Positions 1 to 12,700 of a DNA stretch of 64,000 nt are shown piece by piece. The stretch comes from Phalacrocorax aristotelis. Lineage: Eukaryota > Chordata > Aves > Suliformes > Phalacrocoracidae. Each line of letters begins with the position of its first letter. Positions within the stretch are counted from its first letter, which is position 1. The notes under the pieces were generated by a model that was not told where the DNA came from, did not search any database, and saw only the letters and a program-made list of their open reading frames with translations. The DNA is taken from positions 49,378,621-49,442,620 of the forward strand of contig NC_134280.1 in NCBI RefSeq assembly GCF_949628215.1, in the 5' to 3' direction. The position numbers were made by a program, and so were the translations under genes.

Positions 1-3000
1 GAAAGCATGAATTGGGAAAATAAAAAAAAAAAGGAAGAAAGAATAGCTGCCAAGTGAACTGAGAAACCTGCTAGAATGAAAATTAAATGCAATTGCACAG
101 GCAATTCATTTTTCTCATGTCTTTTTTTGCATCCTTGTTAATGAAGTTGGGCTATGAAAGATGTTCCACCCAATGTCAGTGGCTCAGGAGCCGGGGGGGG
201 GCACTCAGTTCTTGCATGTACAGGTGTTAAATTCACTGTCTAGAATGCACATTGAGTACCTGATAAATTAATACTCTGAATTTCTATTTTGATTTATTTA
301 TAAGTGAGAATAGAGAGAGATTTTAAAAGTACTAATTAAGGAAGTAATCAAGGATGCATGCTTCAGAAAAGAAAAAGTGAAGTGTGAGGCACTTAACGAA
401 TACCTGAAATATTTGCTTCCTTCTTTCAACTTTCAACTTTGCTTTGTTCCAACTACTCCCTGCAAAAAATTGTTGCTCTTATTTGAGAGGCAGCAGCTTA
501 TTGACAAATGAAAGAGTTGAGGCAGAGTCTAATGGAGTTTTTTTCCAAAAGCATTTTCTGATTTTAGCTATGGCATTTAACAGAAGAGAATCTGAAAAAA
601 GTGCTGACACCTTGCTAGAGAGAGGCTTAGATAACTAACCCCTGATTCAAATGCCAACATCCGAAAATGTCAATCCTCAACCTCCCACCTAATCCTAAAG
701 ACACTTGAGCATCTGCCAACAAAATTCTTTAGATATCCTTTTCCACCCCTCTATTGTGGAGTGCGGTGGGGACCACCTAAGTCTCAAAGACCAAACAGCC
801 TGGCAGCCGCCTTGCACATTGTTTCCCATCTAATTCATCCACTGAACCATTCTTCTGCCTTTGACACAGGCAGGCCACACGTAAAACAAAATGAAGCAAT
901 GCTGTCATGATCCCCTTGTCTTGCATAGCCAGCACCCTTCTAACAAAGATCAGGCTCCATGATGCTGTCTGCTTGATAGGCCTGAAGCCAGGTCCTCTCA
1001 AGAGAAGTGTTCTCTTGGTCTGCTAGCCCTTCTGGGGCAGGTCTCTGTATCTCAGTATCTCCTTCTCTCTGCATAAATAATGAGTTATCAGTCAGAATAC
1101 AGAAAAAGGAGAAGATTCATTGCTGTATATCCCAAGCTGAAACAGGTGTTCTCCTTGGCATGGAAGACAAAGGATAAAGTTTAAACTATATATTTCTCTT
1201 AAGCATTTCTGTCTGTAAACCTCATGGATCCACATTCTGGCTTTCCTAAATCACCTTCTCAGGCAGTAACAGTTCTCACACATAACAGGGGAAGCCTAAG
1301 CCAGAAGACTATTTGGTATTACAGTAGTTGCCTGATGACTCCAAAGCTGGGAGATGGGATGCTTAGACTAAAGCTCTTTCCCAAATCTAGCCCCTCACAG
1401 ACACCACTCTGGACAAACTCCCTCTTATTCACATACTGAAGAGTGGGAAGTATGCAAAAGGTCCTCTTTGTGTTTCTGCCCAGCCACCCATCCCATATAC
1501 TAGTGAGACTACTGGATTTTGACATCAAGTTGACACTATTTTTGCTTCTTCCTGATACCACCCTCCACCACAGTCCACCGGGGACAACAGAGAGCTACAC
1601 CAGTCTGGCACCATCTGCTATCAGGCACTTCGGCTCTGCCCTCCACTCCCAATTGGAAACAAAGAACTGGTGTAGATATCCTATCTAACCATGGTCCCAA
1701 CTTTCCAGTCCAGGGATGTGTCATGGCACTGACAAGGGTGGTCAATGCTAGTACAGAAGTCTTGCAAAGGCTAAACTAACTCTACCTCTGGAGACATGGG
1801 GAGGCCTAAAGGCACTGATGGCTTCCAACAACAGTACCAACAATGTGGTTTTTTGGATGCCCCTTGACTGACCCTAACATCATCCCTTCTGATGCAGGTG
1901 AATGCTCACTTCCCATACTGCCAACTACCGCTACCTCAAGACTTTTTCACTTCATGGTACTCATCCTACTGCTGAAGAGTCCCTCTAAACTCCATTTACC
2001 AGATTGTCACAAAACAAAACCAAATCCTATGTCACATGTATTTGGTTATGGTGCATGGAAATGAACGAACTTCCCCTGCTCCCCACCCTCCTTTCTTGCT
2101 CTGAGTCTTGTGATGCTTATGGAGTGCCAATCACTAGACTTCCTAGGTACAGCATCCTCCACTTGGACAGCACAATTATCTCTTGAGCAATCAGCATGTT
2201 ACATAACAAGTATAAACAGCAGCAAGAGATAAAAATCAAAACCATCAATGTTTTCACACACGTGCCCCAAGTCACCAAACAAGGTAACCCTAAACTAGTA
2301 ACATATGGTGTGCTGGCAGGATTGTTTCCAAATAGATGCTGCTTGGAAAAAAGTATCAGTGTCAAGTGTCCTGAGGGACTAGTAATACTCAAGACAGAAG
2401 GCAGAATGACTTAAATGAGCCAAGAAGTATCCCAATAGTCCATTAACATCCCCCTGAACTGACTGATAGAAGCAAAGAGCAAGAACGTTTTTTTCCTCTC
2501 TCAAGAGGCACTGCAGGCACTGAACATGAAATCAAGGAGATTTATGTACGAGTTCCACCTGACTCCAGCTTCAGCCGTGACCTGGCTCCAGTTTGGCAGT
2601 TTCACTGCTCTGACCATTGATCAGCGTGGGGCAGTCTCTGCACTTCTGTTTTCCCTTGCTGTATGGCTTTTCTGTAGGAGGAGGGTACTGTCCCAACTTG
2701 TTTGCATTACTGTTCTCTCTTAAGGAAGCAGGAATAAACTAATAAATGGACACAATGGCAACATGCAGAGGGGCTTCTTTTCAGGGGTGGGAGGTGAGTT
2801 CTTTAGGCTTTACGCACACATTACAGGCAATGTGAATGTATCCCAGCACTAAAAAATGTTAGCCAATAAAACCTTTCCAGTCCGGACAAAGCCAACAATT
2901 TGAAGTATACACAAATACTAATCCATCTTATTCTGCCTCCACCTGACCCAAGCTCCCTTCATGCAGCAGGAAGTCTACCAATGCATAGATGGGAATGCTT

Positions 3001-4216
3001 TCCTACAAAGCACTTCTAATTCGTAACAATTTTACCTGTGTGAGCGCCCTCAGCCAAGGCCCACCTCACATGGTGCAGCCAGGTACCTAGTGCCTGGGAG
3101 GCTGTCAGCAGGACACGTGATGAACACAAACTTGCTAGCTCATTTCATGAAAAATAGTACTCCAAGGAAATTAAAGCTTTAGCTAGCAAGTATTTATCTT
3201 CTCCGTAATGGAGATGGGAGCATCATGATTAGACTTGCGTAAACATAAATCAGTAACATTCAATTAATTTAACCTGTGTACATTGTGATATAAAGAAGAG
3301 TCAGGATGCACAAAGGGCAGATTCTGCACAACTTGCGAGGAGCAGGGGGGTCACACAGTGATGGAAAGGACTGTTAGTAATCTCACTGCAACACCAAGCC
3401 AGCCAGAGACCACCTTGATCCAAAACAGACTCTGGGGAAGACCTTAAGAAGATGAAGTTGTCTCAAGCACTCAAGCATCTGTACTTTCTGTTAGTAGCAG
3501 CTTAAACCAAAGCACAAAATATAAGAAGGGATTCCTGCCTCCTCCAAAAGCAGGGATGCTCAAGACCAAACTAAACTCAGCCAGCCATGTTTCTTCCTGA
3601 TTTTCTGGATTTCTTGGTTTGCTTAATGTCTAAAGACAGACATGGACAAACAAGAACACCCACAGCTATCTAGCAACATTATTTGTAGTGAGTCTGTGGT
3701 ATGTCAATTCCTTCAGAAAAAAGGAAAGCTATGATCTTCAGAAGAAGCCTGAAGCATTAAAGAAATACCACAGGCTACTCCCTAGAAGAAGACTTCAAGT
3801 CACATTTCTTCCATTCCCCTAGATAATAGCCCTCATTTCTCGGAACATTTAATATGCCTAATTTCCACTGAAGTCACAGTGAACCCCGGGCACAAAACAG
3901 GAGCTGTTTTTATAAACCCTGGAGACTGAAATCCCAGCTTTACATACAAAGCGTGCTAAATCATAACAGTGTGCAAGTTTTTTCTCACTGTGCTTTAATC
4001 TAACAGTTGGAAAAAAACTCTCACTTGTAGACTTTTTGCTAACGCTGCCAACTGAGACAACACTTATGCTGTCTGCACTACCAATAGCTCCTATGGCCAT
4101 CACATGGCAACAGCCTTCCATCACGGTTGGAAGCAACTTGGAGGCTAGAGGATTGATATTTTCCTAACAAACCCTCCTGAACCATTTGGTGGCCTAAACA
4201 TGCAGTGCTCTGCAAT

Positions 4217-4247
4217 GCACACCCACACACCCACACACCCACACACC
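4217..4247. repeat. Short CACACCCA-type tandem repeat
   Basis: About four direct copies of an 8-base unit (ACACCCAC) follow one another without interruption. It is a microsatellite-sized array with no flanking element that I recognise. Confidence 0.8.
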
Positions 4248-7200
4248 AGCACAGAGTTTCCTCAGTGACAGTGAATCTACTCTGCATCATCAGGGACTCG
4301 CTGTTGCTGCAGAACAAGCTATTATCCTTAATCTTGTTGTTAATTATCACTACAATTGGCATGGTTGTTATCAGTGATGTCTGACACGAACATTAGGCAG
4401 TGTAGCCATATGCACTGTAAATCTTTTATTATTTACTTGGGGTAAGTTCCCACCGCAGCACTGCTACCCGTTTGCTTCTAGTTGCTTACCCCTCATTGTA
4501 GTGTCCTCTAGTTTTGTTCTTGCATGGCAGGGGTTGAGGACAGGAAGGTGCATTCTCCAATGGCAAAATCCATCAAGGAAAACTCTCAGGGAACACTTGT
4601 CGTTAGCAGTGCCCTTTTTTATTGCACTAACCAGAGGCTAACGTGGTGCTGTTAGCTGTATCCCAGCTTTTCTGTGGAGATGCTTTGTTTCATTACAGAA
4701 GTGCTCAGGCATTTTATTCGATCAGATCCAGCCAGCCCAGTGCTTACGCTTGCAGCGGCTCACCTTTTACCTGCAGGCAGCGAGCAAGCCAGTGGTTCCC
4801 TGGGCAGAGCTGAAACAGCAATGCCCATGGCCCAGGGCTGCTGTGTGTTTCACCTCCTTGTCTTCCACAGGTGAATGTGGCCAGCGCTCCCTCCCACACC
4901 AGCCATGGCAGAAGCGCCAACCTCACACCCAAAAATACTGACAAGGACACAGAGGCACCTTCCCACACACATGAGGGGAGCACTCAGGATGGAACCGTGC
5001 TGTGGCTCTGGTAGGGGAGGTGAGCGCAGGTGACCCCAAATGATGGTGCTGAAGTGTTTGAAGCCATCAGTGGAGGTGCATGCGGCCCTGAGCTTCCTCC
5101 GGTGCAAAGTACACTGGCTGTGCTTTCAGGGGAGCAGGCTGTGGCATTTGGATCCAGAGCTGCAGTGGTGCAAACCCTGAGCAAACCCGTGAGCATTTAT
5201 TAGCTTGCTTTCATACCAAATTGCAGCTGCAGTCAAAATGCCATCCGGACACGGATTTTAGCCCTTACTCCTCCACCTGACCCTCACAGGAGCAAAGCCA
5301 CTAACCTGGCAGCTCAGAAAACCCCTCTATGCCCCTACCAAGGAAATCCCTTGGTAGAGAAATCAGCAGTGCAGCTCCCCACCATAGGTGCCCTGTGGAG
5401 GGATGGCTGTGGGAGAGAGACATGAGAGTTGTTCTCTGCTTCTCTCTATTTTATAACACAACAGGCCACCGCATCTCCTTGGCACGGTCCTTAGGGGCTT
5501 TTGAAATGAGGCTTGACAAGAAAGAAGTTGAAGGCCCTAGAAAGCCATCTGATGAAGAGCAAGTGAGTTTTTATGTGCTCTAAACCCTCCCACCCAATTT
5601 TTCCCCTGCTGCCAGGCAGTCCACCCCTTTCAGCACGCATTAGCAAACATCACAAGCCTATTGGAAAAAGTGCTGGAAATGAAAAATGAAATGTACTCTG
5701 TTTAGTCTTCAATTAAGGAAGAAGAGTTTACTCTATCTCTCTAGGGCAGCAAAAACTGGAGCAGAGTGTTAGGTTCATTGAACATTAATGATCTTTTCCT
5801 ATCATGCTAAATTATTGTTTCCTTAGCCAGTGATCAAATACAATAGCTTTATTAAAGGCCATTTCAGTTAGAAAAAAAGAAAGTGCCTTTCCGCTGCAGT
5901 AGCTCTTATGAATGACAAAGGAGTGAGAGCCCTACAACAGGTTGATTGTTGGAAACAAGGGAAGCCATGGTCCCCGCTGCTTCTGCAGATGCCCTCACCT
6001 TTCCCCCACCCCAGTAACAGAGGCATCGAGCTGCCTGAACGAGAAGCTAATTTCAGCTTCATACTCACCCGACTGCAGGCTCCTCTGGCCCTCTCCACAT
6101 CACGGCAGGCAGCGCTAAGGTCTCTGGTGGTGCCCTGCCCACAAGTACGCAGAGCTCGCCCCACAAAAAAATATAAAAAGGCATTTAACTCATGACCTGA
6201 GCTGCATTAAAGTGCGTGTTTCCGGCACCGAGGAGCAAGTGCAGGCCATAATAATGTAACCCTTCAGGGAAAATATAATCTGAAGCAAAATGAGCCAATT
6301 TTGGTGAAAGTCTATGGAGACAATGCTACAGTCTTCAGACAAAATTAGATGAAACAATTTTAGTGGAGTTCTGTGGAGGCCACAGTCCAATATAATTACA
6401 ATGGCAAATTGATGTTCTGATGTAAGGATGCTGCTGCTGAAAGGAAAGGATGTGAAGCCATGGCAAATACAATGGGTATAAAAAATAAGGTTGACATTAA
6501 ATTAGGGGAACATTGTAAACCACTTCTGAAATGTATTTATTTATACCACACCCCCTCTGTGTCCCTCTCTGGCACTATAGTGCTCTTGTGAGATGACTGC
6601 CTCTTACTTGTCGCTTGACACTACCCTATGTGCTGTTCATGAAAACTGGGTGCACAGCCTCATCTGCTGCAAGAGGAAAACACAGAGTCAGAGGTGTTGT
6701 CTCCAGAAGTCTCTGAGCCATGAGTGACTCTGTGTTCCCCTCTCCCTACCTGCTTGTCCTAGACGGATGAGCAGCTTGATCCCGCTGGGTCCTTCAGCAG
6801 TCAGGGATCCTCATGGAGCACTCTCAGACATTCATCTTCACACCACTCTCCCGTGGTATGCCATTGCTCCTTAACCTGCGGCATAGACAAAAAAAAAAAC
6901 AACTTTTCTGGGTTACAGCTCAAATCTGAGCGGGTTTGGGTGGGAAATGAGAATGAGCCATGCTATTTGCATGGTGAGAGGCACATGGAGGAAGGGAGGG
7001 AGAAAACTGAGTGCTGGCAGAAGGATGCTGCCGGGCACATGGAGAGCAAGTCCAGCAACACTCTGGGGAGCACAAGATTTGCTTTATTTCAACAAGACAC
7101 TTTCAAGATATGCAAACTTCAATTTTAAACTTGTTTCTTCCTGCCCCAATATGTCTCTGTTTTGCTATCCATGCTGTAGTGCCCTCTGATGTTAAATATC

Positions 7201-9544
7201 CTGCTTGAAATCTACCTGGATAAGGGGAGGATCAATAGGGTGTCAGTTTGGCATCCATGGCAACACATACTTTACATATCATTTTATCCTGAACAAAGGA
7301 AAATTAAATACTTGATGTGAAAAGACTTGGGGTTTCAAAGAAGGGGGAGTGGGGAAAGGAACCGGCTTTGCCTCTAGGTGCAAACCTGTCATACAGAATC
7401 CTTAATGCAATGCACTTAAGAAAAGTGTTGATGGAGCAAAACTTGAGGCTGTGTGAGGAGCGTATGAATGCCAGAGTTATTTCAGCTGACATTACTAGCA
7501 GTCTAAGGCAAACTAACAGACCCATTACCGACCCTCCACAGACAAACATGCAAACAAGTCATTATCAAAAAGTAATAATAGAAAAAAGACACCCACCTCC
7601 CCCGAAAAATAACCCACCAAGAAAGATCAAACGTTTACAATTTGGACTAATCACATTCTAACCCTGATTCTGATCTGACTTCTACTGGCAGAAAGCTAGA
7701 AAATCAGTCTGCAAGCTGCAGTGGTTTAAATCAAAAGAAAGTCCTTCCTGCATTCCTGAACCCTGCAAGTGTTGCTAATACTAGGTGGCATTTGTGATTA
7801 TATTGGGTTTGATATGTGATGATCTACAGAAGCCTCACCTATGCGTAATGATTTAAGTTCATTACTTTCCTCTCTTTATTTTCTTTTTTTTTTTTTCAAA
7901 CCCAGTTATTCTGAAGTTGGGTTGAACAGTAATTAAATTAGGTAGTCAACAGTATAAAAGGACTGATTTTCTGCTACATCCCTAGGGTTTTATTTACACA
8001 ACCACAGAGTGAGTAAAATGCATAAAACTATACATTTCTTGTATGGTTTAATATTATAATCATTATGATCTCCACTTTTAAAAGTGCAAATGCCTATACC
8101 ACCAACAAGGCAGTGGAAAAATAATTTCCTAGTTGTGTGTCTGTCCACATGAAAAACCAGCACTGAAATCCCAAATCTTTCTAAGTCATTACTGTGCCCC
8201 TGTAAGTCCACATACCTATGCTAATATATAGTGCTGCACTGACTCCTCCAATCAAGCAGTTTCAAATTTCAATTTTAAAGCTCTGCTCTTCCAGGAACGG
8301 CTTTGAACCAGGTGTGCTGTAAGGCTCCGTGTGCTTCTGCTAAGGCAAGGAGAACCCCAGCACGGGACCAGGCCAGCCAGCAGGTGGTAGTGAGCACCAT
8401 TTGCTACAAACAAGTCTGGAGACAACCCCAGAGGGGTCTCTGATGTATCAGAGTAACCACCATGCAAACTCGTACCTGCACATTGCCAGCCTGACACTCC
8501 TCAGTCAATGGCACCTAAGGAGTAGGAGCTTGGCCCAAAAGGCTTCACCAGCACAGAGCTTCTTCCTCGTCTCTTGGTAATGATGCATCCAAAGATGCCC
8601 TAGCTGATTGCTAACAAAGGCAGGAAGGCATAAAGACCACAGTCTCAACAGAAAATTTGTACAGTTGATACAGCAATGTTGGGAAAAACCTTACAGATTT
8701 TCAGCATACTTTAAGGTTGTGTATTAAGCTATCTCCCCGGGGTGGGGATCCTAGAAGACAATAGATGTAGGCATGTGCACTATTGATGCCGCGTTTGTGC
8801 TCATTAAGAACAGAAAGATATAGTGTAAATATGGGGAAAAAGAGAAATAATTCATCTGGATACTGAGGAGTGCCTGCTGTTGGATTATTCCATTAAATCC
8901 ATATTGCTGGCCTTTGAGGCAAGTGTCACACAAGGACTCTGGGAGAAATATGAGACTGACAAAAACGTCACAGTAAATACAGGCTGTAACCATGACACAG
9001 CTTTCTTCTACCTGCAGTTATGACCCTGAGGCTTGTAACTATAATCCCAGGACTGCATTACCTTTTCTTTACTGTGAAACCTGCCTGGCGTTGTTGGGAA
9101 ACAAGGTGAGATCCGCAACGTGGCTGTGCTGGTCCTGCAAGGGCAGCAATGCTGCACCGGGCAGAGGCACGGGGGAAGCCAAGCAGCAGGAGTGAGCTTT
9201 CTGCCGGCTCCCAGCAGCAGCGTGGGAGGCCTAAGCAGCCAGCTGCCAGCTTGGGGGAAGCGGGTCCCCTCAGGGGCCATGAACAAGGGCCCCTCCTGCC
9301 CACAGCAGATGGTGAAGGCTCCTGCCAGCCTGCAGCATCAAGAGCACCTCTGAAGCGAGAGCGTGCTGCTACCCGTGCAGCATGGCTAGCAGAAGAAAAC
9401 CTGTGCCCAAGTACTGGCAGCTTTCATGCAAGGTTCACCTTAGCTTCCCTCCACCTTCAATGCAATATTTGCTAAAGTTCACCCATTGCTGGCCTTGCTT
9501 TCCTGCCAAGTTAGGTGCTCTGGCTCTGACAGTGCCATGCAACG

Positions 9545-9780
9545 TGCCCTTGGCTTCTCCATTCCTGTTTTCCTCTCTGTAACAGGAGGGCAATAAAAGA
9601 CTTGCTACAAGAGCACTGTGATGCCTAACTCATCTTTCTAAAGTGCTTTGAACCCATTATGAAATGCTCTGCAGAATACCAAAGCACTAGTGTAATATCA
9701 TCAATATTACCACACTATTTATTGTACTTCTATCTCTGAATGGTCCATGTCATTATCATTAAGAATGAATATTATTATTT
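9545..9780 (+). repeat. Probable MIR-type (MIR1_Amn-like) SINE fossil
   Basis: The order of segments matches the 3' half of amniote MIR-type SINEs. A 'cctgttttcctctctgtaa' segment resembles the MIR core. It is followed by a degenerate 'cacttgctacaagagcactgtgatgc' equivalent, then 'aaagtgctttgaac', then 'tgaaatgctctgcaga', and finally an AT-rich tail with ATTATTATT. This is recognition from memory of the family, not an alignment. Divergence is high, as expected for an ancient insertion. Confidence 0.42.
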
Positions 9781-12700
9781 ATTAACTACCCATGCTATAT
9801 CTCAGCTCCTTGGCAGTTGTACAGAGATGCTGTAAATGCTTTTCTTGTATTTGCCCTTTCCCAACAATTTCAGGAAGATGTAGGCACATCTGAAATTTTA
9901 GAAGTCAAAATTCTGTCATTTCTCATGCATAAAAGTCTCCACCCAGCCACCTATATTTTTCAGCTATTATGCAAACTGAGAACTGAAATGTTAATGAGCT
10001 TTGTGAGTAATTCATATCAGGCAGGATAATTTTTAAAGTTGTTCAGTGAGTACACTTTTCTTTCTGAGAAGAAATTCTCTTGATGACTGTGAACATACCG
10101 ATAGTTGCTGGAATTGAAAGAAACGGATGGATACCCTTACATTGACAGCAGACAGAAAAAACTTGTGAGAAAGTGAGAAAACACTTATTTGCATTTAATC
10201 ATAAAATAGCATGCCATGAGTTCCTTACCACCCTAGCTGGTGTTTCTGGGGCACTACATGTAAGTATGGGCAGGTCCTCCTAGCCCAGAGTAGCAAAGAG
10301 GAGGCAGCATGCCCCATGGGGCAGGCAGACTTGTCTGTGTACAGTATAACGTGTACCAGCATGTGCAAATATCAGTGGTGTCTGGGAACTTGCAGCAAGG
10401 TGTGGACAGGAGCAAAAATGATCTAGATAGTAAAGAAAAGGAGTTGAGTGGTTTGAACAGGGTGAGAGGTCAACATGCTCAGGTTCCCTTTCCAGATATG
10501 GCAGCTGCTTGTTACCACATAGCCTGTGGCACGGCAATCAAACGCACCAGTAAATAAGAATTTAAGCATTTTAAGTGCCATCAGAACAGACGAGTTCGCT
10601 GGAGCATGTTCCTTCCTGCTGGCCGGACTCTGCTGATTCTCTTGTAGGAAGCAGCCGTCCCACCCCCACATTTCAGTGGTGCCCCTGTCGCAGCCTTTCC
10701 ACTGGCAGGGATCATGAACCTCGGCTGAGCGACACCCAGCCGCAGCCTTGGCTTGCAGGACACCTCCTCCTGCTTCCTGATGGTTCCTTCTGCCTTTGCC
10801 CCCCAGCTCCGAGGTCGAACCCTGTGTCTCAAGAGATGCCTTAGCTGCTGAAGTGCTGAGGCTGAATCTGGCAGGGAGAAGCTCCAAGACTGGAGCAACG
10901 CAATACCTTTCATTAGCCAATATACAGAAACAACCATTTTTTTGCCACTCAGTACCTACTAGAAATCACGTGTTGAGTTTCCCACTTACGTCGGACAAGA
11001 GCTGTGCCAGTCCTGGCTCCTGGTCCCAAGCACAGACAGCAACATGGCACATGTGGCCCCACAACTGTGGGGCTGGCTGTGCCTGGGGCCAGCCAGAGTG
11101 CCAAGCCGTGGCACGGTGCTCATGGCAGACAGGGTGACTGCTCCTGGAGGAGCCCAGCTCTGTCCCCTGCACCAGCTGCCACTCTGCCGACGCCAGATTG
11201 TAATCAGTGGGGTTAGCACAGATCTCACAGCTTCCCAGGCCACCTGTTTTGATCCTGTCTGAATGAATTTTGGGTTGTTCCATGGCTTAAAAATCTATTT
11301 TCAACCAAAGGGGGTGGGAGGCAGAGGAGGAGGAAGGGAGATGTTGCACTGGGCCTGATTCTGGGGGCTTTTTTCTCCCAGGGCCAAACAAAGCCTCTCT
11401 TAACACTTGCACTCACCAGTGTCCTGATTCATATCAACTGCTGACACTACGTATGTATCCATGATCTATGTACTAACGCAAACAGCCCATACCTTCACAC
11501 AGCATCAGTACATCACCCATGAAGCAACCAAGCCTTAGATCCATACTTCAGCACATAACCTACCTCTCTTTGATCAGAGACAGCTTTCCTGACGTCACCA
11601 AAAGCACTGTTAAGACAGATGGGATTGTCATGCTGTTTTATAGGAAATAGATGATGCCACATGAAGCAGTTGTCTGCTCTCCCATAGGCATGAAGGAGCT
11701 AAACCTGACAGTTTGAAAGAGGAAAAAAATGTAGCCTGGTTTGTTAAGATTCACAAGGAAAAAATCATAAATATTCTTCTTTACAAAATATATGAAGAAA
11801 CAATTTTAATGATTTTTATGGGACCAGCTTAATTTCAGGCAATACCAATTGTAGAGTCTACAGTACAGTTACTGCAGTATCCTGACTGTGTAGGAGAGGT
11901 CCAAAAAATGAAACTGCCTGGAGATTCAGTATTGACAAAAAGGGCCTCATTTATGTGCCTTGACTAGGAAGAACAAAATACAAGTACAATAACTATCTAA
12001 ACTATTCACTGACAAGTAAATTACATTTCTAATTTAGATTTAATCATCTGAAGCACTAACTGAAACATAGGGAAGGGAAATGGTTTGGTTTTCTTCTTAA
12101 AGAAAAACAGGAGACTTAACACAGGACCACCTGTTTAACCGATCTGTATCAGCTCCAGCCACTCATCTTCAGAAAGTCAGATATTTCATTAGCTACATAA
12201 TAAATGACAAACTGGTAACAAAACTGTCAGTCATCAGTTGTGGTCCTTTGTTCTGGAGCGGACAGGCACCTGAAGAGCCTGGTTAGCAGCTCCTCTGTGC
12301 TGTCCTGAATGGAGGGATAAATGACTGCACTGGGCTCTGTCATTTGAGATTTCAGGTGCCTCAGACTCTGTCACTGGACAGCATCCCACCTAACACATTG
12401 TGCTGGTCCCCAGGCTGTTTCCACCCCCCCTACACTGTGCCACGTTTTTGGGAAGGGAGTGACTCAATGCTATGTGCTAATTGCTTTAATGAGCCTTGAA
12501 AGTAATATAGCTGTACCAATTTTGAACATTTTTTTTTCTTCTTTGCTGCTACTTTTGATACATTTCTACACAGGTAATTGCTTTTATGAGCCAAAAGGTG
12601 ACTGCTTCATTTTTGGCACAACCTGAATATTCCTTGATAGAGGAGCTCATAAAACCTCCTGTCATCCTGACTCTCGCAGCAGGTTCTGGTTAGCTGGGCT

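Noticed and set aside
10423-10937. Minus-strand frames of 165 and 118 codons
   Set aside because: They overlap each other in different phases, show no domain, and lie in a moderately GC-rich patch. Nothing supports coding.
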